Counted from the stretch's first letter, positions 46,263 to 58,058 are shown. The stretch: 64,000 nt of DNA from Pogostemon cablin (GCA_023678885.1 CM042954.1:3470198-3534197), one strand, 5' to 3'. A program made the numbers and translations. The notes: generated by a model not told the origin, from the sequence alone.

Positions 46263-47005
46263 CGATTTGGAGTATTTGAGAAGTCTTTAATGTATCTTCT
46301 ATAAAATCCTATGTGTCCAAGGAAGGACCGCACTCCCTTCTCATTAGTAGGTGGTGGAAGCTTCTCAATCACCACCACCTTTGCTCTATCCACCTGCAAT
46401 CCCTTAGCCGAAATATGATGCCCAAGCATAATCCCATCTCTCACCATGAAGTGGCACTTCTCCCATTTCAAAACAAGATTAGTTTCTTGGCATCTCTTCA
46501 AAACAGTAGACAGGTTAGATAAACAAATATCAAAGAAGGAACCAAACACAGAGAAATCATCCATAAACACCTCTATGATTTTTTATATCAACCCATCAAG
46601 TATGGACATCATCCAGCGCTGAAATGTAGCAGGTGCATTACACAATCCAAAAGACATCTTTCTAAAGGCAAGAGTTCCATAAGGGCAAGTGAAAGTAGTC
46701 TTTTCCTAGTCCTCCGGTGCAATCATGATTTAATTATATCCCGAGTACCCATCCAAGAAATAATAAAAATCATACCCTTCAAGACGATCAAGCATTTGAT
46801 CCATGAAAGGAAGAGGAAAATGGTCTTTGCATGTATTTTCATTTAGTTTCCTATAACCAGTACACACACGCCATCCCGTAGGAATCCTAGTGGCTAGGGT
46901 CTCGCCATCATCGGCTTTCACAATAGTCATGCCCCATTTTTTAGCTACAACATGCAATGGACTCACATTGGGGACTATCGTTAATTGGATATATAATTCC
47001 TGCAT
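46208..47005 (-). pseudogene. Reverse transcriptase of the Athila element, with stops
   Basis: Fingers/palm start: SPLHVVAKKWGMTIVKADDG, TGWRVCTGYRKLNENTCKDH (usual CIDYRKLN; the Asp is changed to Gly), FPLPFMDQMLDRLEG, FLDGYSGYN. Between 46,730 and 46,570 the same frame continues through three stops (each where a CAA/CAG or GAA-type codon is expected) over TFTCPYGTLAFRKMSFGL. The palm motif FMDDFSVFG (about 46,570) keeps the catalytic Asp pair. The tail is GLQVDRAKVVVIEKLPPP and SFLGHIGFYRRYIKDFS. The frame changes again before RNase H. Confidence 0.9.
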
Positions 47006-47178
47006 CTAGCCATGTTAGTATTTGCTTCCTAATCACTTCTTGAATTAGTGGGATTTACCCTCCGCTGATTCTGAATGCTACTCTTGGCTTCATCTAACAA
47101 TCTTATCCTATGCATGCAATATGAAGGACTAATTCCTTTCGAATCATCCAGAGACCAACCAATTGTAGACTTATACTT

Positions 47179-48252
47179 TCAAAGCACATCTAATAATTCA
47201 TGGAGTTGATCATCAGTAAGGGAAGAAGATACAATTACCGAATATGTTTCATTGTCACCTAAATAGGCATACTTCAAGTGTTCCGGTAGTGGTTTCAACT
47301 CTTTCTTTTTTTCTTTAATTGTGCTTTCTCTATCCAATGGTAAGTACTTCCTAGTCCACTTCACCTCTTCAATCTTGGTCCTTTGTGACTCATACCTATC
47401 ATCACCCAAAGCAAGTAGGTTTTCAAGAAATTCAATACATACCTTATTAGAGAGCTCATCTAGCTTTGTGGTGGGAAAAGTAAGAGACTCCATCAAGCAT
47501 GTCTCCAAGGGATCTTTAGAAAAATCTTCCTTCACGATATCCTCCACCACATCGATGTTGTGACACTGCGTCTCCATCTGCATCTTCATTGCTTTATCAA
47601 GGTTGAACAGAACCTCTTCCTTATCCATGCGCAGCCTTAACTCACCCTTCTGAACATCAATCATTGCTCCAACAGTAGCTAGGAATGGTCTCCCTAAGAT
47701 TAGGGGAACATTATCCTTGTCATCCTCCATCTCGAGTACAAGAAAGTCTACAGGAAAGACTAGTTTCTCTACTTTCACTAGAACGTTTTCAATCATCCCC
47801 TTCGGAAAAGTCATAGACCTATCACCCAATTGTAGAGCAACCGTTGTGGGAGTTAACTCCCCCAAACCAAGCCTTTGAAATATTGACAAGGGCATCAAAT
47901 TGATGCTTGCCCCAATATCACACAAGGCTTGTCGTGCTAGCCCCTTCCCAAATTTATATAGTATAGTGAAGCTTCCCAAATTCTTCAACTTTGCTGGTAG
48001 CTTCCTTTGTATGATCGAGTTGCAGTTCTTAGACAGATTCACCATTTCAATTCCGTTCAAGCTTCTCTTCTTCAAAAGTATATCCTTTAGGAAGCGGGCA
48101 TAATATGTCATCTCTAAGAGTGCTTCAGAGAAAGGAATGCTCAAGCTTATCTTGTTTATGATATCTGAAAACTTCTTGAACTTCTCTTCCAAACCCTTCT
48201 TGACTAGCTTGAAAGGGAACGAGGGGGTACCTTTATTTTGGGAATCCCCCAT
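47179..48252 (-). pseudogene. Protease-region polyprotein segment of the Athila element, open
   Basis: 357 codons from the ATG at 48,250-48,252. Retropepsin: QALCDIGASINLMPLSIFQR (active site DIGA in place of the commoner DLGA), RSMTFPKGMIENVLVKV, VPLILGRPFLATVGAMID. The linker to RT ends KPLPEHLKYAYLGDNETYSV, SSSLTDDQLHELLDVL, as in Athila elements. This is the longest unbroken stretch in the element. It lies between gag and RT in the correct order. Because neighbouring parts are broken it is classed as a pseudogene. Confidence 0.9.
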
Positions 48253-48399
48253 TCATCACGTTCAACCTTCTCCGCTTCATCCTTCTCGGCTCTCAATCTT
48301 TTTGCTCTTTCCCATTTCTTTTCTGCTATAAGCTCAGTATTCTGCTCTTTGGATGGTACGGGTGTAACATCAACTTCAAGTAAAGCATTCGGTATGGAA

Positions 48400-48560
48400 A
48401 ACAGAGCCGAACAAGGTGGTTCGACCAGGAGTGCTGGTTGAACCAGGTGTGTAATGGTTGAACAGAGCTTCAGCGAGTATTCTCTCCCCCGAACAGGCCG
48501 GTTCGACCAACCTTGTTGGTCGAACCATGACGATCATGGTTGAACTGTGCTTCAGACAAA
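48400..48560 (-). repeat. GGTTCGACC/GGTCGAACC motif cluster between gag and protease
   Basis: At least five motifs, for example CATGGTTCGACCAACAAGG and TTGGTCGAACCGGCC. Same type as in the LTR U3. Confidence 0.8.
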
Positions 48561-48651
48561 ATTGAGTGCTATATCATTGAATACTTTGATCCATGGCATA
48601 GTTTGCCTCTTCTAATTCCTCTTCGCTAGCTCCTTCATTACAAACATCCTG

Positions 48652-49344
48652 CTATATCATTGGTACTCGCTGTGCTATATCAATGATCTGTTTTTGTTGA
48701 GACTCAAATAACTTGTTGATACTAGCCAAACTAGAGACGATCTCATCTTTTCTACTTGACTTAGCCATAGTGTGCTCAACCTGCGCTACTTTTCTAAGAA
48801 CATAAGTGCCTCTTACTCTATCAGTTGGCCAATCTCTTGAATTCATCGAAATATCCTCAAAGAGCTTTTCGGCCTCTACGAATGATTTTGTAAGCAATGC
48901 TCCATTAGAAGAAGCATCAAGTAACACTCAAGAATCACAGTCCAATCCATTGTAGAAAATACTGATGTATTGAGCTTTAGAAAGCCCATGTTGTGGACAC
49001 TTTCTAAGCATGTCCTTGAATCTGTCCCAAGCCTCATGAAACTTCTCATTATCATGGATAGCAAATTGATTGATTTCTTGTTTCATATTAAACACCTTTA
49101 ACAGTGGCATGTATCGCTCCAAGAACTTCAATTTCAATTGCTCCCATGTAGTGCACTCAGCCGCATCAAGATTATCGTACCAATCTCTCGCCTTTTCATT
49201 CAGCGACAACTTAAACAAGATTATCTTCCTCGCATCTTCATGAGTTCCTGCATATTTTTGTGTACTTGCATATCCAAGGAACTTATTTAGATGTTGTTGA
49301 AGATCTTCAAAGGTTCCCCTAGAGAAGGGACTCCTTTCAACCAT
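48652..49344 (-). pseudogene. Gag (capsid part) of the Athila element, truncated, one internal stop
   Basis: Capsid motifs KIILFKLSLNEKARDWYDNL, TTWEQLKLKFLERYMP, NMKQEINQFAIHDNEKFHEA and KCPQHGLSKAQYISIFYNGL are typical of Athila/Tat gag. The frame continues past an in-frame TGA at 48,928-48,930 into LLDASSNGALLTKSFVEAEK and NKLFESQQKQIIDIAQRVPM. The apparent start ATG (49,342-49,344) comes from LTR sequence: the true N-terminus, leader and primer site were deleted when the LTR fragment became joined here. Confidence 0.88.
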
Positions 49345-49644
49345 GCTTGGTCAAACCACAGCGTCGTGGTCGAACCACACTCCTCTTGCCTTCTTGCGCC
49401 TGGTTAGACCAGGGGTGTTGGTCGAACCACTCCCCTGTTGGTCAAATCGGGTGCCTACAATAGCCTTTCTCCAGTTCTGATCACTTCTAACCCGTTTTTC
49501 TTCGAAAATTTACTCAAACGGACTCAAATGCACATGATTAATGACTTTCCACTATACAACTCGATTTATTTTGACTTAATATCAAATCATACATCATTAT
49601 CACATGAATCAGAGCTCAAAACACGTGAATTTACACACTCATCA
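49338..49644 (-). repeat. 5' LTR fragment of the Athila element
   Basis: About 90% alike to 39,900-40,204, ending at the same TGATGAG terminus (49,644). The remaining 1.3 kb or so of LTR is absent. Confidence 0.88.
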
Positions 49645-49818
49645 TATGACCCAGTAATATATTTTGTATTTTTTTAAAAAGTGAAGATAACTCTCAATAC
49701 AAAATTAGAAAAAAATACTGAAATAAGCGCTTTTTAAGGAAACAAGAAACTTTGGAACAACTCAATGAAATCGCGTGCTTGTGAGGATTTCACCATTACT
49801 GACTTCAAACTATCAACC

Positions 49819-50260
49819 TGTAACATAGAAGGGAGGAAGAAATGAGATTTAAAATAAAACAAGAGAGAGAAGAATTTGAGAAGATCGAAAGAGAAGGAAA
49901 TTGAGAACATACGTATTTTGCTGAATGCCTTTTCCTCTGTTCTCCATAAGTATTTGTAATGATTTCTCTAACGATTTTCTCTCTCCATAGGCAAGCAAGA
50001 AGTTGCACATGTTTTTTGAGGTGTGGTCCTGAATTCTTGATTCTTGTGGATTCGATAAATAGCATCAGCCCATTCCTCTTCAATCCATTGGGCTCTTCTC
50101 AATTTCAACTCTTCAACCTATATATTGGGCTTTCAGGTAATCCAACCCATTTACCAATAGTGATAATTTCATTGGGTATTGGAACACGATGTCGATGTGA
50201 GGTGAGTTGTGAGAGTTGGTAATCTGTTATTTTGATTAAAAAAATCACATGGTCATAACA
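49819..50260 (-). repeat. LTR of a second minus-strand gypsy element (outer end tentative)
   Basis: On the minus strand CAAGGAGGGGGAAA (polypurine tract, 50,272-50,261) is followed by TGTTATGACC. An LTR ending ...CTATGTTACA would stop at 49,819. 49,645-49,818 has no assigned feature. Confidence 0.6.
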
Positions 50261-50272
50261 TTTCCCCCTCCT

Positions 50273-51604
50273 TGAGATGATCCTTGCCCACATGGATCGA
50301 AATCTGGAAGTTGTAGAATCAAACCATCATAGCCCTCCCAAGCAGTGTAATCAAGCTCATCCCCCACTGGATTTCCTCTCTTGTAAGCAGACTCAACCTC
50401 TATTATATATATTTCCTTTATTATAATTAATTCTACACAACTCAGATGAAGAGTATACTCTTAGAAAATCTTGCTGATCAAGTAGTGGTAACTCAGTAGC
50501 AGGAGTACGTATATTTCCAATCCTCTTCAACACGTGATAAGATCCATGGTACCTTGAAGCTAACTTCATGTTTCTTCTTAAGTCTATTGATCTTTGTATG
50601 TATGGTTGTAGCTTTAGATGGACATAACCTCCTATATCCAAGTTCCCTTCTGTTATTCTTCGTTCATCATTCCTCTGACTCTCAAATTGCACACAGTAAT
50701 GTGTCTCACTCCTAATCAGTTTTTGCATGCCTTTACCCGTTACAAATCTGATATCAGTTTTTGGTGTTATTGCTTTTATGTTCACCCTTCTTCCCAAGCT
50801 ACTCATTGAAATCTTCATTAGATTATAATCAATCTCAATGGGACTATGCTTCCTTAACCAATCCCCACATAACACCATGTCACACCCTTCAAGTTTGATG
50901 ATTCTTATAGGATGAGTGAACTTATGCCCTTGTATATCCCAAGAAAAGTTTGGGCAGATTTTTCTGCTGATTACCTCAGTCCCATCTACAATTGTAACCC
51001 TCATGGGAATAGCATCTTCTACCTAGCATCTTGTCTTGTAGCCAATTTCTTCATCAGTAAAGTAGTGAGTACTTCCACTATCAATTAATGGAAATATCTC
51101 TTCATTTGTCTGTTCTTGCATTTGTGTCCAGGGATAAAAACGTCATCACAATTATAACATAATTTTTGTTCTCTCCTTTTTGCCATCTCCACTTCTGTTA
51201 ACAATCTTCTTGGTGGCTGCTTGATAATATCATCTTTCTTGAAACTTTTCAGCTCTTCAGGAGGGCCCTTAAAATTATTTGATCTAGGAAAGTCTGATAT
51301 TAACTTATTTAGGGTATGACTAATAGTTGTCTTTAAGACTTGTCTATTCCTCCTTGCAATATCATCAGAAGTAAACTCGTTCTACCTAGCCATACATACT
51401 GCTTGTTCAAAGTTCTTAGACTTGATAATCAAGATAGACACCCTTAATGTCATCTCTAAGCTTGTTAATGAAATTAGAAATGCAGTACTCCTCAGGTAAT
51501 TCTCTCTTAAACAATTGCATATAAGCCTTTAGTCCTTCAAACTTCTTTACCAATTCTTCCACAGAGCCTGTTTGTTTTAATTCATAAGATTCTATTAAGA
51601 ACAA
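50273..51604 (-). pseudogene. Internally deleted gypsy gag-pol: gag fragment, CCHC, protease fused to integrase tail
   Basis: Minus strand: gag piece (LIESYELKQTGSVEELVKKF, 51,604-51,416); CCHC knuckle CYNCDDVFIPGHKC (about 51,175-51,130); then a 203-codon frame (51,004-50,393) starting inside retropepsin (ICPNFSWDIQGHKFTHPIRI, GCDMVLCGDWLRKHSPIEID) and running directly into the integrase C-terminal domain (YVHLKLQPYIQRSIDLRRNM, SRYHGSYHVLKRIG). RT, RNase H and the integrase core are missing, so one deletion of roughly 2.5 kb joined the two ends in frame. A tail (NPVGDELDYTAWEGYDG) leads to the polypurine tract. Confidence 0.8.
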
Positions 51605-52583
51605 TCACAGAATACCCGAGAATAACCTTGAAACAGCACGCTCACTGTGTAAGAATCCTTTTTTTTATCAAAAATAATATCTGATCAAATCCTACAGTAG
51701 CAAGGAAATAAATACTCAAACCCTAAGGCCCATGGGCCAACTATCAAAGTAAAAAAAAAACAATAGCAGTCTTAAGTATAACTTCTTCAACACGTAACAT
51801 AATTATAAAACAACTTCTAGGTCCTATCAACTTTAGCCCTCTTCCTCTTTCGACGAACATAAACCTGTAGACCTCCTCCTCCTGTAATCCTAACATCACC
51901 CCTCCTTCCAAATGAACCTTGTCCTCAAGGTTGAAAGTGGAGAATTTATCTCGAATGTTCTCCATCCTTTCTCATGTCGTATCCTCCGGAGGTAATATTG
52001 CCCATTTAATCAACACTTCTCCATAACGACTCCGCCTTGCTTCCTTCCAACAAAAGTCAAGCACCTGCTCCGGAACAATAGCTGGAGTCCCCTCCAACGT
52101 TAAGGGCTACAAAGTTGGCTGAATAATTTCTGCCTCCCCCACCCTACGCTTGTAGATTAAGTAGATAGGCGACTGATCTGATGCCCTCCAAGATTTGAAA
52201 GGGTCCATAAAACTTGGCAGCCAACTTTTGATTAATTCGTGGCATAATAGACTATTGTCGATAGGCTGTAGACGTAGGAAAACCCAATCACCAATCTCAA
52301 ATTCCTCAGGGTGCCACTTCGCATATGCATATTGACTCATTCTATTTTGCGCTGCTGCTAAGTTAAATTTTAAATCTTTTAACAACTCATTCCGATCACG
52401 TAGCTGCAAATCCACTTCATGGACAGCTGAGGAACCCGATTCATGAAAAGGAATAGGAACTGCTGCCATTCTATAGACCACCTCAAAAGGTGTCATATCA
52501 ATGGAACTATGGTACGAAGTGTTGTACCAATATTCTGCCCAAGCCAAGTGCTTTTCCCATTCTCTTGGTTTATTACCTGTCAT
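51605..52583 (-). pseudogene. Integrase C-terminus and 3' end of another gypsy element
   Basis: 52,583-52,107 reads MTGNKPREWEKHLAWAEYWY, YNTSYHSSIDMTPFEVVYRM and PEEFEIGDWVFLRLQPI, the end of the integrase core and its C-terminal domain. Following frames give DKFSTFNLEDKVHLEGG and, shifted, LQVYVRRKRKRAKVDRT, a common gypsy pol ending. An LTR-like start (TGTTGAAGAAG) follows at about 51,790. The piece abuts the gag fragment at 51,604, so two elements, or two copies of one, are joined here. Confidence 0.7.
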
Positions 52584-52623
52584 ACACCTCAGATACGATG
52601 AACTTAGCTTGAGTTCAGTCCCC

Positions 52624-53082
52624 TGCTATTGGTGTTCGATCGTTTGATTAACGTAAACCGTTAGGGTTCCATACGATTCTATATCAGCGAAAAGCAAGAA
52701 CATAAAATCATATTACCTTTCACCAGGGTATGTTGAAGAATATAAAATTCTCGCTGGTAGCTTGCGCGACCTCACCGTTTTAGGCATAACTTCCTCATCC
52801 AATCTCTGATTTGAGTGATTTTTACGCCTAAACGATCCTCTCTTACGTGGCTATCCAATAGTGTTTCACACAAACAGTTTATAGTTACAAAAATACAGAA
52901 AAATCATTGAAGTTGATGAATAGTAGCAACAAACGACCTCGTGATCTTCTGCTGTATTCCCAAGTCCAATCTTGATGTCGTGTGGGTGACGATCATCAAG
53001 ATCCTCTCAATCTGCAGTTATCTCTCCCTATTCACGGTTAGGCGTGTGTCATTAGGGTTTTCAGACAGCTGAGATGACTTAT
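52624..53082 (-). repeat. LTR piece (R/U5 side), partner of 55,001-55,475
   Basis: Shared phrases with 55,001-55,475 include ACCTTTCACCAGGGTATGTT, CCTCACCGTTTT, AAGTCCAATCT and GAGATGACTTATAT. The minisatellite begins at its right end, where the other copy continues into U3. Confidence 0.75.
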
Positions 53083-54809
53083 ATCCAGAATATCAAATTT
53101 TCGAAATTTTCAGATTATCAAATTTTCAAAATTTTCAGATTATCAAATTTTAAAAAATTTTCAGATTATCAAAATTTTGAAAATATACAGATTATCAAAA
53201 TTTTAGAATTTCCAAATTATCAAAATTTTGAAATTTCCAGATTATCAAATTTTAAAAAATTTCCAGATTATCAAATTTTTGAAAATTTCAAATTATTAAA
53301 ATTTTGAAATTTGCAGATTATCAAATTTTCAAAAATTTCCAGATTATTAAATTTTTGAAAATTTCAGATTATCAAATTTTCAAAATTTTCAGATTATCAA
53401 AATTTTCAGGTTATCAAATTTTCGAAAATATCCAGATTATCAAATTTTTGAAATTTCCAGATTATCAAAATTTTGAAATTTCCAGATTATCAAATTTTCA
53501 AAAATTTCAAGATTATCAAAATTTCGAAATTTCCAGATTGTCAAAATTTTGAAATTTCCAGATTATCAAATTTAAAATTTTCTAAATTTTCGAAATTTTC
53601 AGATTATCAAATTTTCAAAATTTTCAGATTATCAAATATTCAAAAATATCCAGATTATCAAATTTTCAAAATTTCCAGATTATCAATTTTTGAAATTTCC
53701 AGATTATCAAAATTTTCCAAATTATCACATTTTTGAAATTTCCAGATTATCAAATTTTTTCAAAAATTTCTAGAGTATCAAATTTTCAAAATTTTCAGAT
53801 TATCAAATTTTCGAAAATATCCAGATTATCAAATTTTCGAAAATATCCAGATTATTAAATTTTCGAAAATATCCATATTATCAAATTTTCAAAATTTCCA
53901 GATTTTCAAATTTTCAAAATTTCCAGATTATCAAAATTTTGAAAATATACAGATTATCAAATTTTTTAAAATATCCAGATTATTAAATTTTCGAAAATAT
54001 CCAGATTATCAAATTTTTGAAATTTCCGGATTATCAAATTTTCAAAATTTTCAGATTATCAAATTTTTTAAATTTCCAGATTATCAAATTTTTGAAAATT
54101 TCCAGATTATCAAAATTTCAAAATTTCCAGATTATCAAATTTTCGAAATTTTCAGATTATCAAATTTTAAAAAATTTTCAGATTATCAAATTTTTGAAAA
54201 TATCCAGATTATCAAATTTTTGAAATTTCCAGATTATCAAATTTTCGAAATTTCCAGACTATCAAATTTTCAAAATTTCCAGATTATCAAATTTTCAAAA
54301 ATTTCCAGATTTTCAAATTTTTGAAATTTTCAGATTATCAAATTTTCAAAAATTTCCAGATTATCAAATTTTCAAAAATATCCAGATTATCAAATTTTTG
54401 AAATTTCTAGATTATCAAATATTCAAAATTTCAGATTATCAAATTTTCAAAAATTTCCAGATTATCAAATTTTCGAAATTTCTTGATTATCAAATTTTCG
54501 AAATTTTCAGATTATCAAATTTTCAAATATTTCCAAATTATCAAATTTTCAAAAAATTCCAGATTATCAAATTTTCGAAACTTCCAGATTATCAAATTTT
54601 TGAAATTTCCAGATTATCAAATTTTCAAAAATTTCCAGATTATCAAATTTTCAAAAATATCCAGATTATCAAATTTTCAAAATTTCCAGATTATCAAATT
54701 TTTTAAATTTTCAGATTATCAAATTTTCAAAAAATTCCAAATTATCAAAATTTCGAAAATATCCAGATTATCAAATTTCGTAATTTCCAAATTATCAAAT
54801 TTTCAAAAA
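53083..54809. repeat. Minisatellite, about 25-bp unit, roughly 65-70 copies
   Basis: The unit is close to AGATTATCAAATTTT plus (C/G)AAA(A)TTTCC, 24-27 bp long. The variable AAA/TTT runs change unit length by one base, so all frames are used. Plus-strand ORFs of 60-126 codons (repeating DYQIF and RLSNF) arise only from the repeat. The array lies between two LTR pieces. Confidence 0.95.
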
Positions 54810-54986
54810 GTGCCGTCAAACATATTGAGTATTCAACAAGAAAATTTAATTTCTAAACCCTAGTCCACGTTTGACACAGGTAGATGGTATCCGAATAAGG
54901 TATACTAGCATAACATGAATACTTAAACCCTTTCACCTTTGAAATAAACCCTAGCCTAATGTTTCACGCTTCACCACGAAACCGAA

Positions 54987-54998
54987 GCTCTGATACCA
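54987..54998 (-). promoter_or_regulatory. Primer binding site, tRNA-iMet type
   Basis: TGGTATCAGAGC on the minus strand, two bases from the LTR end at 55,001. The leader (54,810-54,986) lies between it and the minisatellite. Confidence 0.9.
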
Positions 54999-55000
54999 AT

Positions 55001-56115
55001 TGTTGCCATTCGATTGTTTGGTTAACATGAACCGTTAGGGTTTCATACGTTTCTAACAAGCAGCAGAAGCAAGTAAATAAGAAACGTATTACCTTTCACC
55101 AGGGTATGTTGGAGACGATGAATTCTCGCCACCAGCCTGCGCAGCCTCACCGTTTTGGGTATAACTCTATCATCTGATGTCGGATTTGAGTGATCTATGC
55201 GCCAAAACAATTCTCTCTTCCTTGGCTTTCCATCAGTATATCACACGTCATATTCTAAATTTTGTACGATTTTATAAAAATCATAGAAGGTGGCAGACAA
55301 CAGCCGCAAACAACCTTCTAGTCTTCTGTTGTATTTCCAAGTCCAATCTCGACGTTGTGTGGGTGACGATCTTCGAGATCCTCTCATTCTGTTGTTACCT
55401 CACCCTACTCATAGTGTTAGGCATGATTAATCTCATGGATTAGGGTTTCCGAACAGTTGAGATGACTTATATATGGGCTACAGTAGGGACCAGAAGGCGA
55501 AATTAGAGTTGGGCCTCTATTGGGCTTAAGTATCCAAGCTTAGCCCAAAGCTTATACTTAAATCCAATAATAATAATAATATATACCAATAAAATATTAT
55601 TACTGCACTACTGCTCTAATCCCATAATTACGTTATGGGCTCCTTCTTATTATGAGCCTGTGAGTCTCCCCATGTTTAAGATATACAATGTCCATTAATT
55701 AATTAAGTTAATGACAACTCCATTAATTAATATCTCATCCAAGAGTAGTACCACTCAACGTTATTATCATGCCGAAATAAATCCACCAGCAGGGTTTACA
55801 TGATAATCCTTATGAGCTCCTCAAGGGGACATCATCAACATATGACGGACACGGATTCCTTCTACAATCAACAGCACACCATAGAGACATCAACTCACCG
55901 AGTTTATTAATTTAATTACATGTAAATCTCACCCATTGATGAATCAAAGAAATACATACTGCCCTACGTGTTGAGGTTATTATATACGGATTAAGAGCAT
56001 GAACATCCATAACAACAGAGATCAAGTTCTCCTATAAGTCAGTATAAGTTGAACGATCTCAAGCGGTCCTGCTTAGTACACGCAAGTGCACTAATATGGT
56101 TCTATAGTCAAGACA
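55001..56115 (-). repeat. 5' LTR of a minus-strand element, Copia-like
   Basis: On the plus strand it starts TGTTGCCATTCG and ends AGTCAAGACA, so on the element strand TGTCTTGAC...GGCAACA. Inside are TATA-poor U3 sequence and GGGCTTAAGTATCC/CTTAGCCCAAAGC phrases. No coding sequence is attached, so the superfamily is inferred from size and primer only. Confidence 0.7.
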
Positions 56116-56122
56116 AACTATA

Positions 56123-57910
56123 ACTTGAAATGCCTCAATCCGATTATTCTACAATTAGTTATGATTTTTCTCGTAAACTGCCGCTAGCTGAAAAATTTCA
56201 GAATTTTTATGTCGAATTCAAACTTATTTTCTATCGTTTCGTTTAATTAATGTATTGAAACGGGTTATGTGGGATTGGGAACTTATGTTAAGGAGTTACA
56301 TACCATTTTTATTTAATATCGACTTGTTCGAACTCAATTAGGATTTGTTTTTAGCAATGAAAGGGATGTTACCGCTAATAGTTAGTTATATTTAATTTGT
56401 CTTTAATTGCTCATCTCCTTTCTAGGTAAAGAACCATCGACGAAGGGCAAGGGACCGACTTCAGATTCCGGAGAGAGTTAATCACTTCCTTGTGAGTTGA
56501 TAATTCGGGAACGCCTTCTTTTGTGGGAAGTGTGGACCCTCGATAAATGTGCATTTATTTTAGTTTAGTTAATTGATAAGAAAATTATTTGATATTGTGT
56601 TATGTGGTAAAGAGCCTGATTGGCTCGATTGCTCTGGTTAGAGTCCTGTTAGCTATTTTATGAGTATTATTGATTTTAACTTATGTTGAAGAGCCTTGCC
56701 GGCTCGATATATGATAGCATTTATTGTGAATTATTTGAGAATTGATTTCTGGTTATTCTTATGTGCCAATTAAGACTCTAACTTGAGTCGTTATTCATCT
56801 TATGATGCATATGCATATGTATGCCTGGAACCAAGGTTAAGTAGCCCGAATTAGTCACGGTTCGGGTGAGTTGGAGCGACATTGATTAAGTAGCCCGTAT
56901 TGTCGAGGTTCGGGTAAGTTAGAGTGACAACCAAGTTGCCCGGGATTGGCAAACCCGGGTGAGTTAGATCTAACTGGGCACCTGTCCATTTGCCAAATAC
57001 TGATACTCTGGAGGGTGATCGTTAGATGGATCAGTCTATTATAGGCTCAGTAAACGTCACCGGTGTGGGACATGCATGTCATATATGTTTATATGTTTGA
57101 TCATTTCAAGTATTCACGTCGATATTAAATTGTGAACTTTAGCACTTGGCGTGTTGAGAAAGAATATTAATGTGCATTTTATCTAGAGTAACGGTGACGG
57201 GCTTGGACTGTCTCTCGACGGAGAGCTCAGTTCGAGGAGGATATTGACTACTCATGCGTCTTTTATGTGATAACATATTGTTTGAACTAATTGTGTTATT
57301 CGTAAATGTGCACTAAGGTTTTTATTTTCATTAATATGTACGCTGAGTGAGAAATAGTTATTGTGAGACAAAATGTTGGATTTTATATTATGAACCGCGA
57401 GTGGGAATACATGCTTCGTATAAGGGTCGGGGTGACCGGCTTATCACCACACTGAGCTAGTGGTTTTGCTCACCCCCATCATTCTTTCCTTTTTAGGCTG
57501 TTGATATCATTTTGGTTGGAGATTTTCCTATCGTTTGCTCGTCATCCAATTCGTGTTTTGGGTACTTTCTCTTTTATGTAAATTGACGGATTCATTGGCG
57601 AGATTGTATAGTTTATATTTGGTGACCCCCTTGATGTTCTTTTTGTACCTTCGCGATGTTATATCGTTCATGTATATTTTCTTTAAACTAAGTTACACCG
57701 TTGTATTTTGTACCTTTGTAAATCCTTGTTGATACTTTTTGAGATGATGTCCTCGGGTTGTACCCGTTGTTATCAGTTGTTCAACTCTACAGGTACTTGA
57801 TAGCAAGCCTTACATTTTCTATAAACTTTGTGGAGTGGAGTGCACCCATTCTACGAAATTTATGGTTAATGTGGCGGTTGTCGCGTTCTGTCTGGGGTCG
57901 GGGCGTGACA
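56123..57910 (+). repeat. 5' LTR fragment of element B
   Basis: Ends GGGGCGTGACA before the primer site. Three copies of a TAAGTAGCCCG / GGTTCGGGTGAGTT block lie at about 56,835-56,970. A splice-acceptor match, CTTTCTAG, is at 56,425. Confidence 0.9.
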
Positions 57911-57917
57911 ACTTTCT

Positions 57918-57930
57918 TGGTATCAGAGCC
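57918..57930 (+). promoter_or_regulatory. Primer binding site, tRNA-iMet type
   Basis: TGGTATCAGAGCC, seven bases after the LTR end. Confidence 0.93.
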
Positions 57931-58058
57931 TGGTTTTATGATTCTCATTCTTTTTGAGTCGAGCTAATGGGTCCAACTTTGTTTCTATGTCATCCTAAGG
58001 TATCGTATTGCCTTGACGTTGACCTTGCATTTTCTTTCCTTTCTTCCTTTCAGTCATT

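Larger units (their letters stand above)
39095..49644 (-). mobile_element. Decayed Athila-lineage Ty3/gypsy element
   Basis: Read on the minus strand: a 307-bp fragment of the 5' LTR (49,644-49,338), gag, protease, RT, RNase H, integrase, then an ATHILA ORF-1-type gene in the env position, a 3' untranslated region, a GGAGGTT-type polypurine tract and the 3' LTR (40,204 to about 39,095, truncated). The rest of the 5' LTR, the primer site, the leader and the gag start are deleted: LTR sequence runs straight into gag at about 49,338. Pol has several frameshifts and stops. The LTRs and two internal spacers carry arrays of GGTTCGACC/GGTCGAACC. Confidence 0.92.

Noticed and set aside
52107..52583. 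Treating the integrase piece and the gag fragment at 51,604 as one element in order
   Set aside because: On the minus strand integrase comes before gag with LTR-like sequence between them, the reverse of gag-pol order, so two copies are joined.
53074..54863. Six plus-strand ORFs of 66-126 codons with DYQIF/RLSNF repeats
   Set aside because: They come from the minisatellite. Unit length varies by single bases, so no frame is kept, and there is no start context or flanking domain.
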